Shown here one piece after another: positions 1 to 13,061 of a stretch of 45,526 nucleotides of DNA. How positions within the stretch are numbered: the first letter of the stretch is position 1; each line of letters begins with the position of its first letter. Under the pieces are notes generated by a model. That model made no database searches. It saw only the letters and a list, made by a program, of their open reading frames with translations, and had not been told where the DNA came from. The position numbers and the translations under genes are program-made. This DNA is from Mesorhizobium intechi (GTDB lineage Bacteria > Pseudomonadota > Alphaproteobacteria > Rhizobiales > Rhizobiaceae): assembly GCF_002879535.1 (NCBI RefSeq), contig NZ_PNOT02000350.1:1-45526 (forward strand), in the 5' to 3' direction.

Positions 1-3195
<3,195 letters not shown>

Positions 3196-3209
3196 CAAGT
3201 CCAAAAGAA

Positions 3210-3231
3210 AAGGCGCCCTGGAGGACGCCTT
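3210..3231 (-). terminator. hairpin, possible terminator for the acetoacetyl-CoA synthetase gene
   Basis: The arms AAGGCGCCC and GGACGCCTT pair with one mismatch around a TGGA loop. On the minus strand the hairpin is followed by a T-rich run (CTTTTCTTTTGG), whereas on the plus strand no T-run follows. It would leave a minus-strand 3' untranslated region of about 210 bases, and it may also serve the plus-strand kinase gene weakly. Confidence 0.4.
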
Positions 3232-3442
3232 AAGAGATGGGATTGCTGTCACAACGGGGGCTTGAGCGAATTCAGATCCTCCGGGGGCTGAGGAACGGGA
3301 TTTCTCCCTCAAGTTACATGCGACTATCGGGGCCGGGCCTTAACAACTCCTTACCGGCTCGCCGAAAGATTTACGAATGTGTACCACTCGTGAAATCTAG
3401 GTAAATTCCTGCGACATGGTTCGTTAACCATGCCGGTCGGGA

Positions 3443-5401
<1,959 letters not shown>

Positions 5402-5530
5402 GATCGATCCTCCCACGGTCGTCATCGCTTATGCATATTGCAGCGCAGCAGAGCAAGATTTTGTTGGGCCGAAGCGCTCAGGTGTGCGCAAATGCCATCG
5501 CCGGGCCATAAAGACTTGAAATGCCTCAGT

Positions 5531-5558
5531 CCTAAGTCGTAGTGACGACTGGGGTTTT
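5531..5558 (+). terminator. intrinsic-terminator-like hairpin with no obvious gene before it
   Basis: The arms CCTAAGTCGT and ACGACTGGGG pair with one mismatch around an AGTG loop and run straight into TTTT. The hairpin lies on the plus strand between two divergent genes, so no annotated plus-strand transcript ends here. It could terminate a short RNA started within 5402-5530, or act as an attenuator in the leader of the AsmA-like gene that starts 40 bases later. Confidence 0.45.
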
Positions 5559-5598
5559 ATGTCAGGCGATTAATCGGAACGGAAGCATATAGGGCGAG

Positions 5599-7452
5599 AT
5601 GCCATCATCCTTGATCCGCCGCGGAGTATGGGCGATCGGCGCTGCCGTGATCGTCATCGCTCTGGTGGTCGCAGCCCTGCCGCTGATCGCCTCGACGCGC
5701 ATCGTGCGCGATCGCATCGCCTGGGAGATGAGCGCCTGGAGCGGCTTCCGGGTCGCCATCGAAGGCTCGCCGCGTATCGAGGTCTGGCCGAAATTCCGGG
5801 CGATCCTGACCGATGTCACGCTTTCGAAATGGACGGACACCGACGCGCCGCCGGTCGTCGAAGCCGAACGCGTCGAAATCGACCTATCGGCCATGGCGGC
5901 GTTGCAGGGCGACGTGGTGTTTTCGACGGCTCGGCTGGTGCGCCCGACGATCCGGGTGCAGCGCACGGCGGACGGCCTGTTCCTGCCCACCGCGCCGACC
6001 GGCGGGCGTATCGCGCGCTCCATCGATACGGCACGCGGCGTGGTCAGTGCCGATCCAGCCAAGCCCGACCTCGACAAGCTGCCGAGGGATGCCTTCGGCA
6101 CGGTTGAATTCAGGGACGGCCGCATGGTGGCTTCCGTCAACGGTAAGGACGTGGAGATCCTGAGCAGCCTCAGCGGTCAGGCGACCTGGGCGGCGATGAA
6201 CAGCAATGCGACGCTGTCGGCAACCGGAATCTGGCGCGGCGAAAGCGTCGCCCTCGATGCTGCCTCACAGAAGCCACTGGTGCTGTTTGCCGGCGGTGTG
6301 GCGCCGCTCACCCTGTCCTTCAAGGCAGCACCCGCGACCTTCTCCTTCGACGGCACGGCCAGCATGTCCGACAACGCCTATTTCGACGGCCAGGTGAAGT
6401 TCGCGGCACCCTCATTGCGCCGTGTGCTGGAATGGTCGCAGGCCGGTATCGCGCCAAGTGCCGCGATCGGCTCGGTCAGCATTTCGAGCAAGGTCGCGGC
6501 GTCGGGCGGACGCGTCAAGTTCGAGAACACCGCGCTGACACTGGACAACAATCCGGGCATGGGCGCGCTCGACCTGTCGCTTGGCGACGCCCAACCCGTG
6601 ATCTCCGGCACGCTCGCCTTCGACACGCTCGACCTCAGATCGTTCCTGTCCGCCTTCACCCCGCTGGGACCGGCGAGCGGGTCCGGCCCAGGTGACGTTG
6701 AGGCAAGTTTCGCCGACCGGGTCAATCTCGATCTGCGGCTGTCGGCGGCGCATGCCACGGCCGGAGCGATCCAGCTTGCCGATGTCGCCGCCACCGCCCA
6801 GGTCAAGGACGGTCTTTCCGTCTTCGATATCTCCGACGCCTCGGCCTTTGGCGGCACTATCCAGACCAGCCTCCGATTCGACCGCAAGCCCGAGGGCACG
6901 CAGGTCGAGATCCGGCTGCTTGCGTCCGATGTCGATGGCGGCGCGTTCGGCACGGCGGCGGGCATGACCCGACTGGTGCCGGTCGGAACGGGCACCGTTT
7001 CGGTCATCCTCAAGGGACCGGGCAGGACCTGGGATTCGATCTTTGAGAACGCCGACGGCTCGGTCTCGGCGACCTTCGGGCCCGGCGCGCTCAGCAAGTT
7101 CAACCTGCCGGCCTTTCTCAAGCATACCGAACAGGGCGGCTTCTTCGCGCTCGACGATGTCTCGGACGGCACGCTGCCGATCGACGGCGCCGAAGTGAAG
7201 GCTACCATTTCGCGAGGTGTGGCGAGGCTAGACAAGGCCGAGGCCAATTCGGCGAAATACAAGATCTGGCTTTCCGGCATCGCCTCCTATGCGGGGCGCG
7301 GACTGGCACTGTCCGGCGGCGTTATCCAGCCGGACCAGGCGGCGGCGCAGAAGACCGGCCAGCAAGGCCCTAACCAGTCGTCCTTCTTCGTCGGCGGAAC
7401 CTGGAGCACGCCGTTCATTTCGCCGATAAGCCGTGGCGTTTCCGGCGAATAG
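5599..7452 (+). CDS. AsmA family envelope protein
   Basis: The protein has 617 residues and begins with a short basic stretch and one membrane helix at about 10-30, followed by a large periplasmic portion. The start of the mature part (TRIVRDRIAWEMSAWSGFRV) and the following IEVWPKFRAILTDVTL match the AsmA N-terminal pattern, where an amphipathic beta-rich domain follows a helix. Family members are inner-membrane-anchored proteins linked to lipid transport and outer-membrane homeostasis; the exact job here is not known. The ATG at 5599 is preceded by AGGGCGAG. It is monocistronic: the next genes converge on it from the right, with a palindromic repeat between. Confidence 0.8.
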   Translation: MPSSLIRRGVWAIGAAVIVIALVVAALPLIASTRIVRDRIAWEMSAWSGFRVAIEGSPRIEVWPKFRAILTDVTLSKWTDTDAPPVVEAERVEIDLSAMAALQGDVVFSTARLVRPTIRVQRTADGLFLPTAPTGGRIARSIDTARGVVSADPAKPDLDKLPRDAFGTVEFRDGRMVASVNGKDVEILSSLSGQATWAAMNSNATLSATGIWRGESVALDAASQKPLVLFAGGVAPLTLSFKAAPATFSFDGTASMSDNAYFDGQVKFAAPSLRRVLEWSQAGIAPSAAIGSVSISSKVAASGGRVKFENTALTLDNNPGMGALDLSLGDAQPVISGTLAFDTLDLRSFLSAFTPLGPASGSGPGDVEASFADRVNLDLRLSAAHATAGAIQLADVAATAQVKDGLSVFDISDASAFGGTIQTSLRFDRKPEGTQVEIRLLASDVDGGAFGTAAGMTRLVPVGTGTVSVILKGPGRTWDSIFENADGSVSATFGPGALSKFNLPAFLKHTEQGGFFALDDVSDGTLPIDGAEVKATISRGVARLDKAEANSAKYKIWLSGIASYAGRGLALSGGVIQPDQAAAQKTGQQGPNQSSFFVGGTWSTPFISPISRGVSGE

Positions 7453-7491
7453 AAGCGCGCTTACTTTTCGTTGAGCATCAAAGCGGCTTCA

Positions 7492-7534
7492 CATGATCTT
7501 GCCCGAAAACTGGCTTCCACTTTTCGGGATCATG
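7492..7534. repeat. rhizobial palindromic repeat (RIME-like unit)
   Basis: CATGATC-ttg-CCCGAAAA and TTTTCGGGATCATG face each other around a loop of about 10 bases. This core with the spacer 'ctggcttccac' is a pattern I recognise from short interspersed palindromes in Rhizobium and Mesorhizobium. It sits between the convergent AsmA-like gene and potI, ending two bases before the potI stop codon, and the transcript could fold into a strong hairpin that ends both genes. Assignment to a named family is from memory. Confidence 0.7.
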
Positions 7535-7535
7535 C

Positions 7536-8354
7536 TCAGCCGCGTTGCGCCGCCTGTTCGTCGAGCTGGCGCTGCACCTCACGACGCTTGTTGGCGATCG
7601 AAGCGATGATGACGCCGACCGCGACGACGGCGATCAGGATGGTGCAGGCGGCATTGATCTCCGGCGTCACGCCGAGGCGGACCTGGCTGTAGATCTTCAT
7701 CGGCAGCGTCGTGGCGCCCGGTCCCGAGGTGAAGCTGGCGATGACCAGATCGTCGAGCGACAGTGTGAAGGCCAGCATCCAGCCGGACACGATCGCCGGC
7801 AGGATCACCGGCAGCGTGATCTGGAAGAAGGTCTTGGCCGGCGTTGCGCCGAGATCCATCGCCGCCTCCTCCAGCGACCGGTCGAAGGAGACCAGGCGCG
7901 ACTGCACGACGACCGCCACGAAGCACATAGTCAGCGTGATGTGGGCGAGCGTCACCGTGAAGAAACCTCGGTCGAGACCGACGGCAACGAAGAGCAGCAG
8001 CAGCGACAGGCCGGTGATGACTTCCGGCATGACGAGCGGTGCGAAGACCATGCCGGAAAACAGCACCCTGCCCCGGAACCGCGTGTAGCGCGTCAGGGTG
8101 AGCGCCGCCAGCGTGCCGAGCACGGTCGCCACGGTGGCCGAGATGACGCCGACACGCGCCGTGACCCAGGTGGCGTCCATCAGGCCCTGATTGTGGAACA
8201 GCGACACATACCATTTGGTAGAGAAGCCGCCCCAGACGGTAACGAGCTTGGATTCGTTGAAGGAGAAGACGATGAGCAGCACGATCGGCAGGTACAGGAA
8301 GGCGAAGCCCAGCACGATCGAGGTGACGTTGAAGCGGCTCCAGGAGGCGTTCAT
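7536..8354 (-). CDS. potI: putrescine ABC transporter permease PotI
   Basis: This is an inner-membrane permease of 272 residues with about six hydrophobic helices. The binding-protein-dependent transport signature is in the segment EEAAMDLGATPAKTFFQITLPVILPAI, which contacts the ATPase. The N-terminal FAFLYLPIVLLIVFSFNESK is typical of PotI/PotC proteins. It is the last gene of a four-gene minus-strand operon, and its ATG overlaps the end of potH by four bases (ATGA), so the two are probably translationally coupled. The C-terminus is charged and cytoplasmic. PotI is preferred over PotC because the substrate-binding protein of this operon looks like PotF. Confidence 0.9.
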   Translation of the reverse strand: MNASWSRFNVTSIVLGFAFLYLPIVLLIVFSFNESKLVTVWGGFSTKWYVSLFHNQGLMDATWVTARVGVISATVATVLGTLAALTLTRYTRFRGRVLFSGMVFAPLVMPEVITGLSLLLLFVAVGLDRGFFTVTLAHITLTMCFVAVVVQSRLVSFDRSLEEAAMDLGATPAKTFFQITLPVILPAIVSGWMLAFTLSLDDLVIASFTSGPGATTLPMKIYSQVRLGVTPEINAACTILIAVVAVGVIIASIANKRREVQRQLDEQAAQRG

Positions 8355-9319
8355 TTGCCCTGCTCCTGTGCCTTGGCCTGCGCCTGCTGGAAGAGCATGA
8401 TCGGCACGGTGAGCAGCAGAAGCAGGATGACGGCAACGGCCGACGAGACCGGCCAGTCACGGTTGGCGAAGAACTCGTTCCACAGCGTCTTGCCGATCAT
8501 CAGCGTGGACGAGCCGCCGAGCAGGTCGGGAATGACGAACTCGCCGACGGCCGGGATGAACACCAGCAGACAGCCGGCTATGACGCCCGGCAGCGACAGC
8601 GGGAAAGTGATCTTCCAGAAAGCCGCGGTCGGCGGGCAGCCCAGATCCTTGGCCGCCTCGATCAGCGAGTAATCCATCTTTTCCAGTGACGAATAGAGTG
8701 GCAGCACCATGAAGGGCAGGTAGGAATAGACGATGCCGATGAAGATCGCCGTATAGGTGTTGAGGATGACCAGCGGCTGGTTGATGATATGCAGCGACAA
8801 GAGCAGCTGGTTGAGCAGGCCCTCGGGCTTCAGAATGCCGATCCAGGCATAGACGCGGATCAGGAACGACGTCCAGAACGGCAGGATGACCAGCATCAGC
8901 AAGGTCGGCCGGATGGTGGCCGGCGCGCGCGCCATGCCGTAGGCGATGGGATAGCCCACGAGCAGCGTCAGCACCGTCGAAATGGCGGCGATGATCAGGC
9001 TGGTGATGTAGGCCTTGAAATAGAGCGCGTCCTGCGTCAGCCAGATGTAATTGTCGAAGTTGAGGTCGCGGAACCTGGCGAAGAAGCCGGAGACGCCGTT
9101 GCTGAAGTCGAGCACCGGCGTGTAGGGCGGCATGGCGATCGCCGTCTGCGACAGTGAAATCTTGAAGACGATGACGAACGGGATGAGGAAGAAGAACAGC
9201 AGCCAGAGGTAGGGGACGATGATGACGAGCCGGTTGACGAAGCCGGCACCCAGCCGCGTCAGGAACGGTTTGGCGGCGGCCGACGGCGCGGCGGCATCGG
9301 CGACGGCGATGTTGGACAT
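8351..9319 (-). CDS. potH: putrescine ABC transporter permease PotH
   Basis: This 322-residue permease is the partner of PotI in the heterodimeric membrane channel. A cytoplasmic N-terminus of about 30 residues is followed by a helix (VIIVPYLWLLFFFLIPFVIV) and five more hydrophobic segments. The EAA-type loop reads EAAKDLGCPPTAAFWKITFPL. Family length and the long first periplasmic loop (about residues 53-95) fit PotH/PotB. The ATG at 9319 has a G-rich ribosome site (GGGGG) just upstream. It starts nine bases after potG ends and overlaps potI by four bases, so the operon is tightly packed. Confidence 0.9.
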   Translation of the reverse strand: MSNIAVADAAAPSAAAKPFLTRLGAGFVNRLVIIVPYLWLLFFFLIPFVIVFKISLSQTAIAMPPYTPVLDFSNGVSGFFARFRDLNFDNYIWLTQDALYFKAYITSLIIAAISTVLTLLVGYPIAYGMARAPATIRPTLLMLVILPFWTSFLIRVYAWIGILKPEGLLNQLLLSLHIINQPLVILNTYTAIFIGIVYSYLPFMVLPLYSSLEKMDYSLIEAAKDLGCPPTAAFWKITFPLSLPGVIAGCLLVFIPAVGEFVIPDLLGGSSTLMIGKTLWNEFFANRDWPVSSAVAVILLLLLTVPIMLFQQAQAKAQEQGK

Positions 9320-9328
9320 ATCAGCCCC

Positions 9329-10468
9329 CTACCTTGCCAGCACGACGCCGGCATCGGGCCGGAAGGATACCCAGGCGCGGTCGTTCCAGGTCAGCGGATC
9401 CTCGGTCACGCGCGCCGCGTTCAAGGCGCTTGCCCGCACGATCTGCCCGTCGTCCAATTTGATGTGGTAGACTGTCATGTCACCGAGATAGGCGACATCG
9501 TAGACTTCGCCCTCCAGCGCGTTGACGGCATCGGCCGGCTTCTTCGACGAAACCTTGATCTTCTCCGGCCTGATGGCGAAGACGATATCGGCGCCCTTGC
9601 TGGTATCGGCGGCATTGTCGACAACGATCTGCGCCCCGGTCGCCCCGGTGATGCGGGTGGTGTTGGCCGAGCGCTCGGCGACCTTGCCCTCGAACATGTT
9701 CACATTGCCGACGAAGTGGGCGACGAAGCGCGAGGCCGGGGCTTCGTAGACTTCCGCCGGCGTCGCCACCTGCATGACTTCGCCTTTGTCCATGATGGCG
9801 ATGCGATCGGCCATGGTCATCGCTTCTTCCTGGTCGTGGGTGACGACCACGAAGGTGAGACCGAGCTCCTGTTGCAAATCCATCAGTTCGAACTGGGTTT
9901 CCTCGCGCAGCTTCTTGTCGAGCGCGCCGAGCGGCTCGTCGAGCAGCAGCACTTTCGGCCGCTTGGCGACCGAGCGGGCGAGAGCGACGCGCTGGCGCTG
10001 GCCACCGGAGAGCTGGTGCGGCTTGCGCTTGGCGAACTGCTCCAGCTTGACCAGCTTCAGCATCTCGGCGACGCGCTTTTCGATATCGGGCTTTGGCATG
10101 CCTTCCTGCTTGAGTCCGAAGGCGATGTTGTTCTCCACCGTCATATGCGGGAACAACGCATAGGACTGGAACATCATGTTGACCGGCCGGCGATAGGGCG
10201 GAATGCCGCGCAGATCCTGGCCGTCGAGCAGGATGCGGCCGGCCGTCGGTTCCTCGAAACCGGCAAGCATCCGCAGCAGCGTCGACTTTCCGCAACCCGA
10301 GGCGCCGAGCAAGGCGAAGAACTCGCGCTCGAAAATGGTCAGCGACAGATTGTTGACGGCGGTGAAATCACCGAATTTCTTGGTGACGTTGTCGAACTGG
10401 ATATATGGCTTGGCGTTCGGGTCGTTCCATGGCGCGAAATCCCTGCGGATGCTGCCAAGCGATTTCAT
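9329..10468 (-). CDS. potG: putrescine ABC transporter ATP-binding protein PotG
   Basis: This is the ATPase subunit, 379 residues. Walker A is LLGASGCGKST, the ABC signature is LSGGQRQRVALARS and Walker B is VLLLDEPLGALD with a following switch histidine in VVVTHDQEEA. A TOBE-type C-terminal domain (about 280-379) is present, as in PotA/PotG. The open frame extends upstream to 10591, but the ATG at 10468 has GGAG upstream and gives the conserved N-terminus MKSLGSIRRDFAPW. It lies between potF and potH. The gap to potF holds a hairpin that may lower its expression relative to potF. Confidence 0.92.
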   Translation of the reverse strand: MKSLGSIRRDFAPWNDPNAKPYIQFDNVTKKFGDFTAVNNLSLTIFEREFFALLGASGCGKSTLLRMLAGFEEPTAGRILLDGQDLRGIPPYRRPVNMMFQSYALFPHMTVENNIAFGLKQEGMPKPDIEKRVAEMLKLVKLEQFAKRKPHQLSGGQRQRVALARSVAKRPKVLLLDEPLGALDKKLREETQFELMDLQQELGLTFVVVTHDQEEAMTMADRIAIMDKGEVMQVATPAEVYEAPASRFVAHFVGNVNMFEGKVAERSANTTRITGATGAQIVVDNAADTSKGADIVFAIRPEKIKVSSKKPADAVNALEGEVYDVAYLGDMTVYHIKLDDGQIVRASALNAARVTEDPLTWNDRAWVSFRPDAGVVLAR

Positions 10469-10511
10469 ATCCCCACTCCGTCCTGTTTCTTGCTTTTTTG
10501 CCCCAAAGAAC

Positions 10512-10538
10512 GCGACCCCGGCTATCCGCCGAGGTCGC
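10512..10538 (-). terminator. intercistronic hairpin between potF and potG (attenuator candidate)
   Basis: The arms GCGACC and GGTCGC enclose an inner CGG/CCG pairing. On the minus strand the hairpin is followed by GTTCTTT, a poor U-tract, so it would work as a partial terminator or as an RNA-stabilising structure behind potF. Such a stem between the binding-protein gene and the ATPase gene is common in ABC operons, which need more binding protein than membrane complex. Confidence 0.5.
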
Positions 10539-10547
10539 TTCAAATGC

Positions 10548-11645
10548 TTATTGACCGGTGACGATCTTGGTCCAGGTGCGCGTGATGACACGCTGGGTCT
10601 TCGGATCGTAAGGGGAGACCGTGTAGAGCTTCTGCAAGGTGGCGTCGTCGGGATAGACGGCCGGGTCGCTCAGCAGTGCCTTGTCGACGAACTGCTGCGA
10701 GGCCTTGTTGCCGTTGGCGTAGAGCACGGCATTCGACGATTTGGCGATCACTTCCGGCGTCATCATGTAGTTGAGGAATTCATGCGCTTCGGCGACATGC
10801 GGCGCATCGGCCGGGATCGCCATCTGGTCGAACCACATCTGGGCGCCTTCCTTGGGCACGGAATAGCCAACCTCGACGCCCTGCTTGGCGTCATGGGCGC
10901 GGTTGCGGGCCTGGAAGACGTCACCCGACCAGCCGACAGCCAGACAGATGTCGCCATTGGCGAGCGCATTGATGTACTCCGACGAGTGGAATTTCCGGAT
11001 GAAGGGGCGAACCTTCATCAGGGCTTCCTCGGCCTTGGCGATGTCGTCGGGCGAGGTGCTGTTCGGGTCGAGGCCGACATATTTCAGCGCGGCCGGAATG
11101 ATATCGGCCGGAGAATCCAGCACGTAGACACCGCAATCCTTCAGCTTGGCGAGACTTTCGGGGTTGAAGAACACATCCCAGCTGTCGATCTTGTCGGTGC
11201 CGAGCGCTGCCTGCACCTTCTTGATGTTGTAGCCGATGCCGACCGTGCCCCACATGTAGTTGATCGAATATTCGTTGCCGGGGTCGTACTTGGCGGTTCT
11301 TTGAGAAACCGTGTCCCACATGTTGGAGAGGTTCGGCAGTTTCGACTTGTCGAGCTTCTGGAACACGCCGGCCTGGATCTGGCGGGCAAGGAAATTGCCG
11401 CTCGGCACGACGACATCATAGCCGCTGCCGCCGGCGAGCAGCTTGGTTTCGAGGATCTCGTTGGAATCGAACGTGTCGTAGACGACCTTGATGCCGGTCT
11501 TCTTGGTGAAGTCGTCGATGATCGTCGGGTCGATATAATCGGACCAGTTGAAGACGTTGACGACGCGGTCCTCGGCGTGCCCGGCAGGCGTGAACAATGT
11601 CAGAAATACCGAGGTCGCCGAAAGCCAGAGCGCTTTGCGGATCAT
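10548..11645 (-). CDS. potF: periplasmic putrescine-binding protein PotF
   Basis: This 365-residue binding protein has a cleavable signal peptide (MIRKALWLSATSVFLTLF, with AGHA before the likely cleavage site). It begins as a mature protein with the family segment VVNVFNWSDYIDP. Residues expected to line a putrescine pocket are visible: Trp/Ser/Asp/Tyr in NWSDY, Trp and Asp in GWSGDVF, and Phe and Asp in MWFDQ. This set matches PotF as I remember it rather than the spermidine-preferring PotD. The ATG at 11645 has AGGAG upstream; the longer frame to 11672 has no such site. It is the first gene of the pot operon, so the operon promoter should lie upstream of 11645. Confidence 0.92.
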   Translation of the reverse strand: MIRKALWLSATSVFLTLFTPAGHAEDRVVNVFNWSDYIDPTIIDDFTKKTGIKVVYDTFDSNEILETKLLAGGSGYDVVVPSGNFLARQIQAGVFQKLDKSKLPNLSNMWDTVSQRTAKYDPGNEYSINYMWGTVGIGYNIKKVQAALGTDKIDSWDVFFNPESLAKLKDCGVYVLDSPADIIPAALKYVGLDPNSTSPDDIAKAEEALMKVRPFIRKFHSSEYINALANGDICLAVGWSGDVFQARNRAHDAKQGVEVGYSVPKEGAQMWFDQMAIPADAPHVAEAHEFLNYMMTPEVIAKSSNAVLYANGNKASQQFVDKALLSDPAVYPDDATLQKLYTVSPYDPKTQRVITRTWTKIVTGQ

Positions 11646-11971
11646 GCTATTCTCCTTTGGTGAGTGTTCCATCGCCGGCTCGTCGCGACAGGGGCGCGGC
11701 CGGGCATTTGTTTCAGACTATTGAGCTTTCCAGGGGACAACAAGCGCCGACTGGCGCGCCGGTCGCTGCCGCGCAATGGTCCGGGGCTGGAAGGAATCAC
11801 GGCGCCGTCAGAAGCTTTCGCCGCCGCGCGGACAGGAATACAGAAATATGGTCCGGTCTCGATCTGACCGGCGGGGAGACTTGGCAAGATACGCCTGTCT
11901 TGTTGTTGCCGTGAACCCAGCCTGCCCGGGCGGCAGCAACATTGTCAATGGCAAAGGTTCAGCGCCCCGCA
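11646..11971. other. 326-base gap without a gene; holds the potF promoter region
   Basis: The gap lies between the start of potF and the stop of the EamA transporter gene, both on the minus strand. The only identified element is the potF ribosome site at its left edge. Open frames here are short and have a composition like non-coding shadow frames. I see no clear -35/-10 pair, hairpin with T-run or repeat. Confidence 0.6.
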
Positions 11972-12925
11972 TCAATTCGGCGACGGCACTCCGGTGACCC
12001 CTGCCCGCCGCGGCCGTGCCTGGCGCTTGAACTCGAGCCCGATATGGACGAGCAGCGCCGTGACCACCACCGCGCCGCCGATGATGGTGCGCCCGGACGG
12101 CACCTCGGAATGGATGAGCCAGACCCATATCGGCCCAAGGATCGGCTCGAAGGTGCCGAGCAGTGCCGCGATGGCTGCCGGGATCAACCGCGCGCCGGTG
12201 GCGAAGAACGCAAGACCAATGCCCAGATTGACCACGCCGAAGGCGAAGAGGAAGCCCATGTCGGCGGCCGAGACCGCGAAGGTCGACGCCTGCGAGGCGG
12301 CAAAGCCTGCGGCCAGAAGCGTGCCGAGACAGGTCGCCGGCGTCATCCGCACGCTGGCGAACCGCCTCGTGATGACGGTCGCGATCGAGAACATCAGGGC
12401 GATCAGCAGCGCCAGCCCGTCGCCTATGGGCGAGACGGCGCCATCAAGCGATTCAGACACCATGATGGCAACGCCGGCAATGACGGCCGCAATCGCCACC
12501 CAAGTCACGGCACTGACACGTTCACGAAACAATGCCCAGGCCAACAGCGCAGCCAGAAGCGGCACGCCGGCTTGCATCAAGAGGATGTTGGCGACGGTGG
12601 TGTAGGCGAGCGCCACGACGAAGGCGGTCGACGCGATGGCGAAACAGAACCCGACCGCAAGGCCAGGCAAGCCCATGTCGCGAAACGACCTCAGCATGCC
12701 GCGCCAGCCGTCACGCCAGGCCATAAAAGAGAGCAGGAAGGCGGCGGCCCAGACGGAGCGCCAGAAAATAACCGTCCAGCTGTCGCCGACGGTGATGAAG
12801 CGGGCGATGGTGCCGCCGAAACTCCACATCAGCGCCGACAGGAAGACCAGAAGCATGCCGACACGCTCCTCGCGCGGCGAGGAAGTCGATGCAACAAGGC
12901 CCGGCGATGATGCTGCGTCTGTCAT
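11972..12925 (-). CDS. EamA/DMT-superfamily transporter
   Basis: The protein has 317 residues and about ten hydrophobic helices arranged as two EamA repeats. The first starts at VGMLLVFLSALMWSFGGTIAR, and the second is recognisable by the closing segment LLGTFEPILGPIWVWLIHSEVP, a common EamA signature. Members move small metabolites such as amino acids or purines across the inner membrane; the substrate here cannot be read. The frame extends to 13048, but the ATG at 12925 gives a short hydrophilic lead as expected; its ribosome site is weak, so the start is uncertain. It follows the ScfR-type regulator on the same strand 136 bases downstream and may be cotranscribed with it. Confidence 0.85.
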   Translation of the reverse strand: MTDAASSPGLVASTSSPREERVGMLLVFLSALMWSFGGTIARFITVGDSWTVIFWRSVWAAAFLLSFMAWRDGWRGMLRSFRDMGLPGLAVGFCFAIASTAFVVALAYTTVANILLMQAGVPLLAALLAWALFRERVSAVTWVAIAAVIAGVAIMVSESLDGAVSPIGDGLALLIALMFSIATVITRRFASVRMTPATCLGTLLAAGFAASQASTFAVSAADMGFLFAFGVVNLGIGLAFFATGARLIPAAIAALLGTFEPILGPIWVWLIHSEVPSGRTIIGGAVVVTALLVHIGLEFKRQARPRRAGVTGVPSPN

Positions 12926-13061
12926 GGGCGCGACTGTCGAGCTTTTGTGGACGGGACGATGCGCAAGGGACGACAAAAAACTGCTCTGTTCGCGTAACGC
13001 AAAGACTCGGGCCGCGGGTGATCCAGACACCGGCGACGATTGTGGCACCTTTGCTCTCGCA

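Noticed and set aside
3250..3310. GC-rich dyads after the kinase gene as a second terminator
   Set aside because: Pairing is short and no T-run follows on either strand.
3336..3360. TTAA-N7-TTAC as a CtrA box
   Set aside because: It lies between the 3' ends of two convergent genes, where no promoter is expected, and it has a mismatch.
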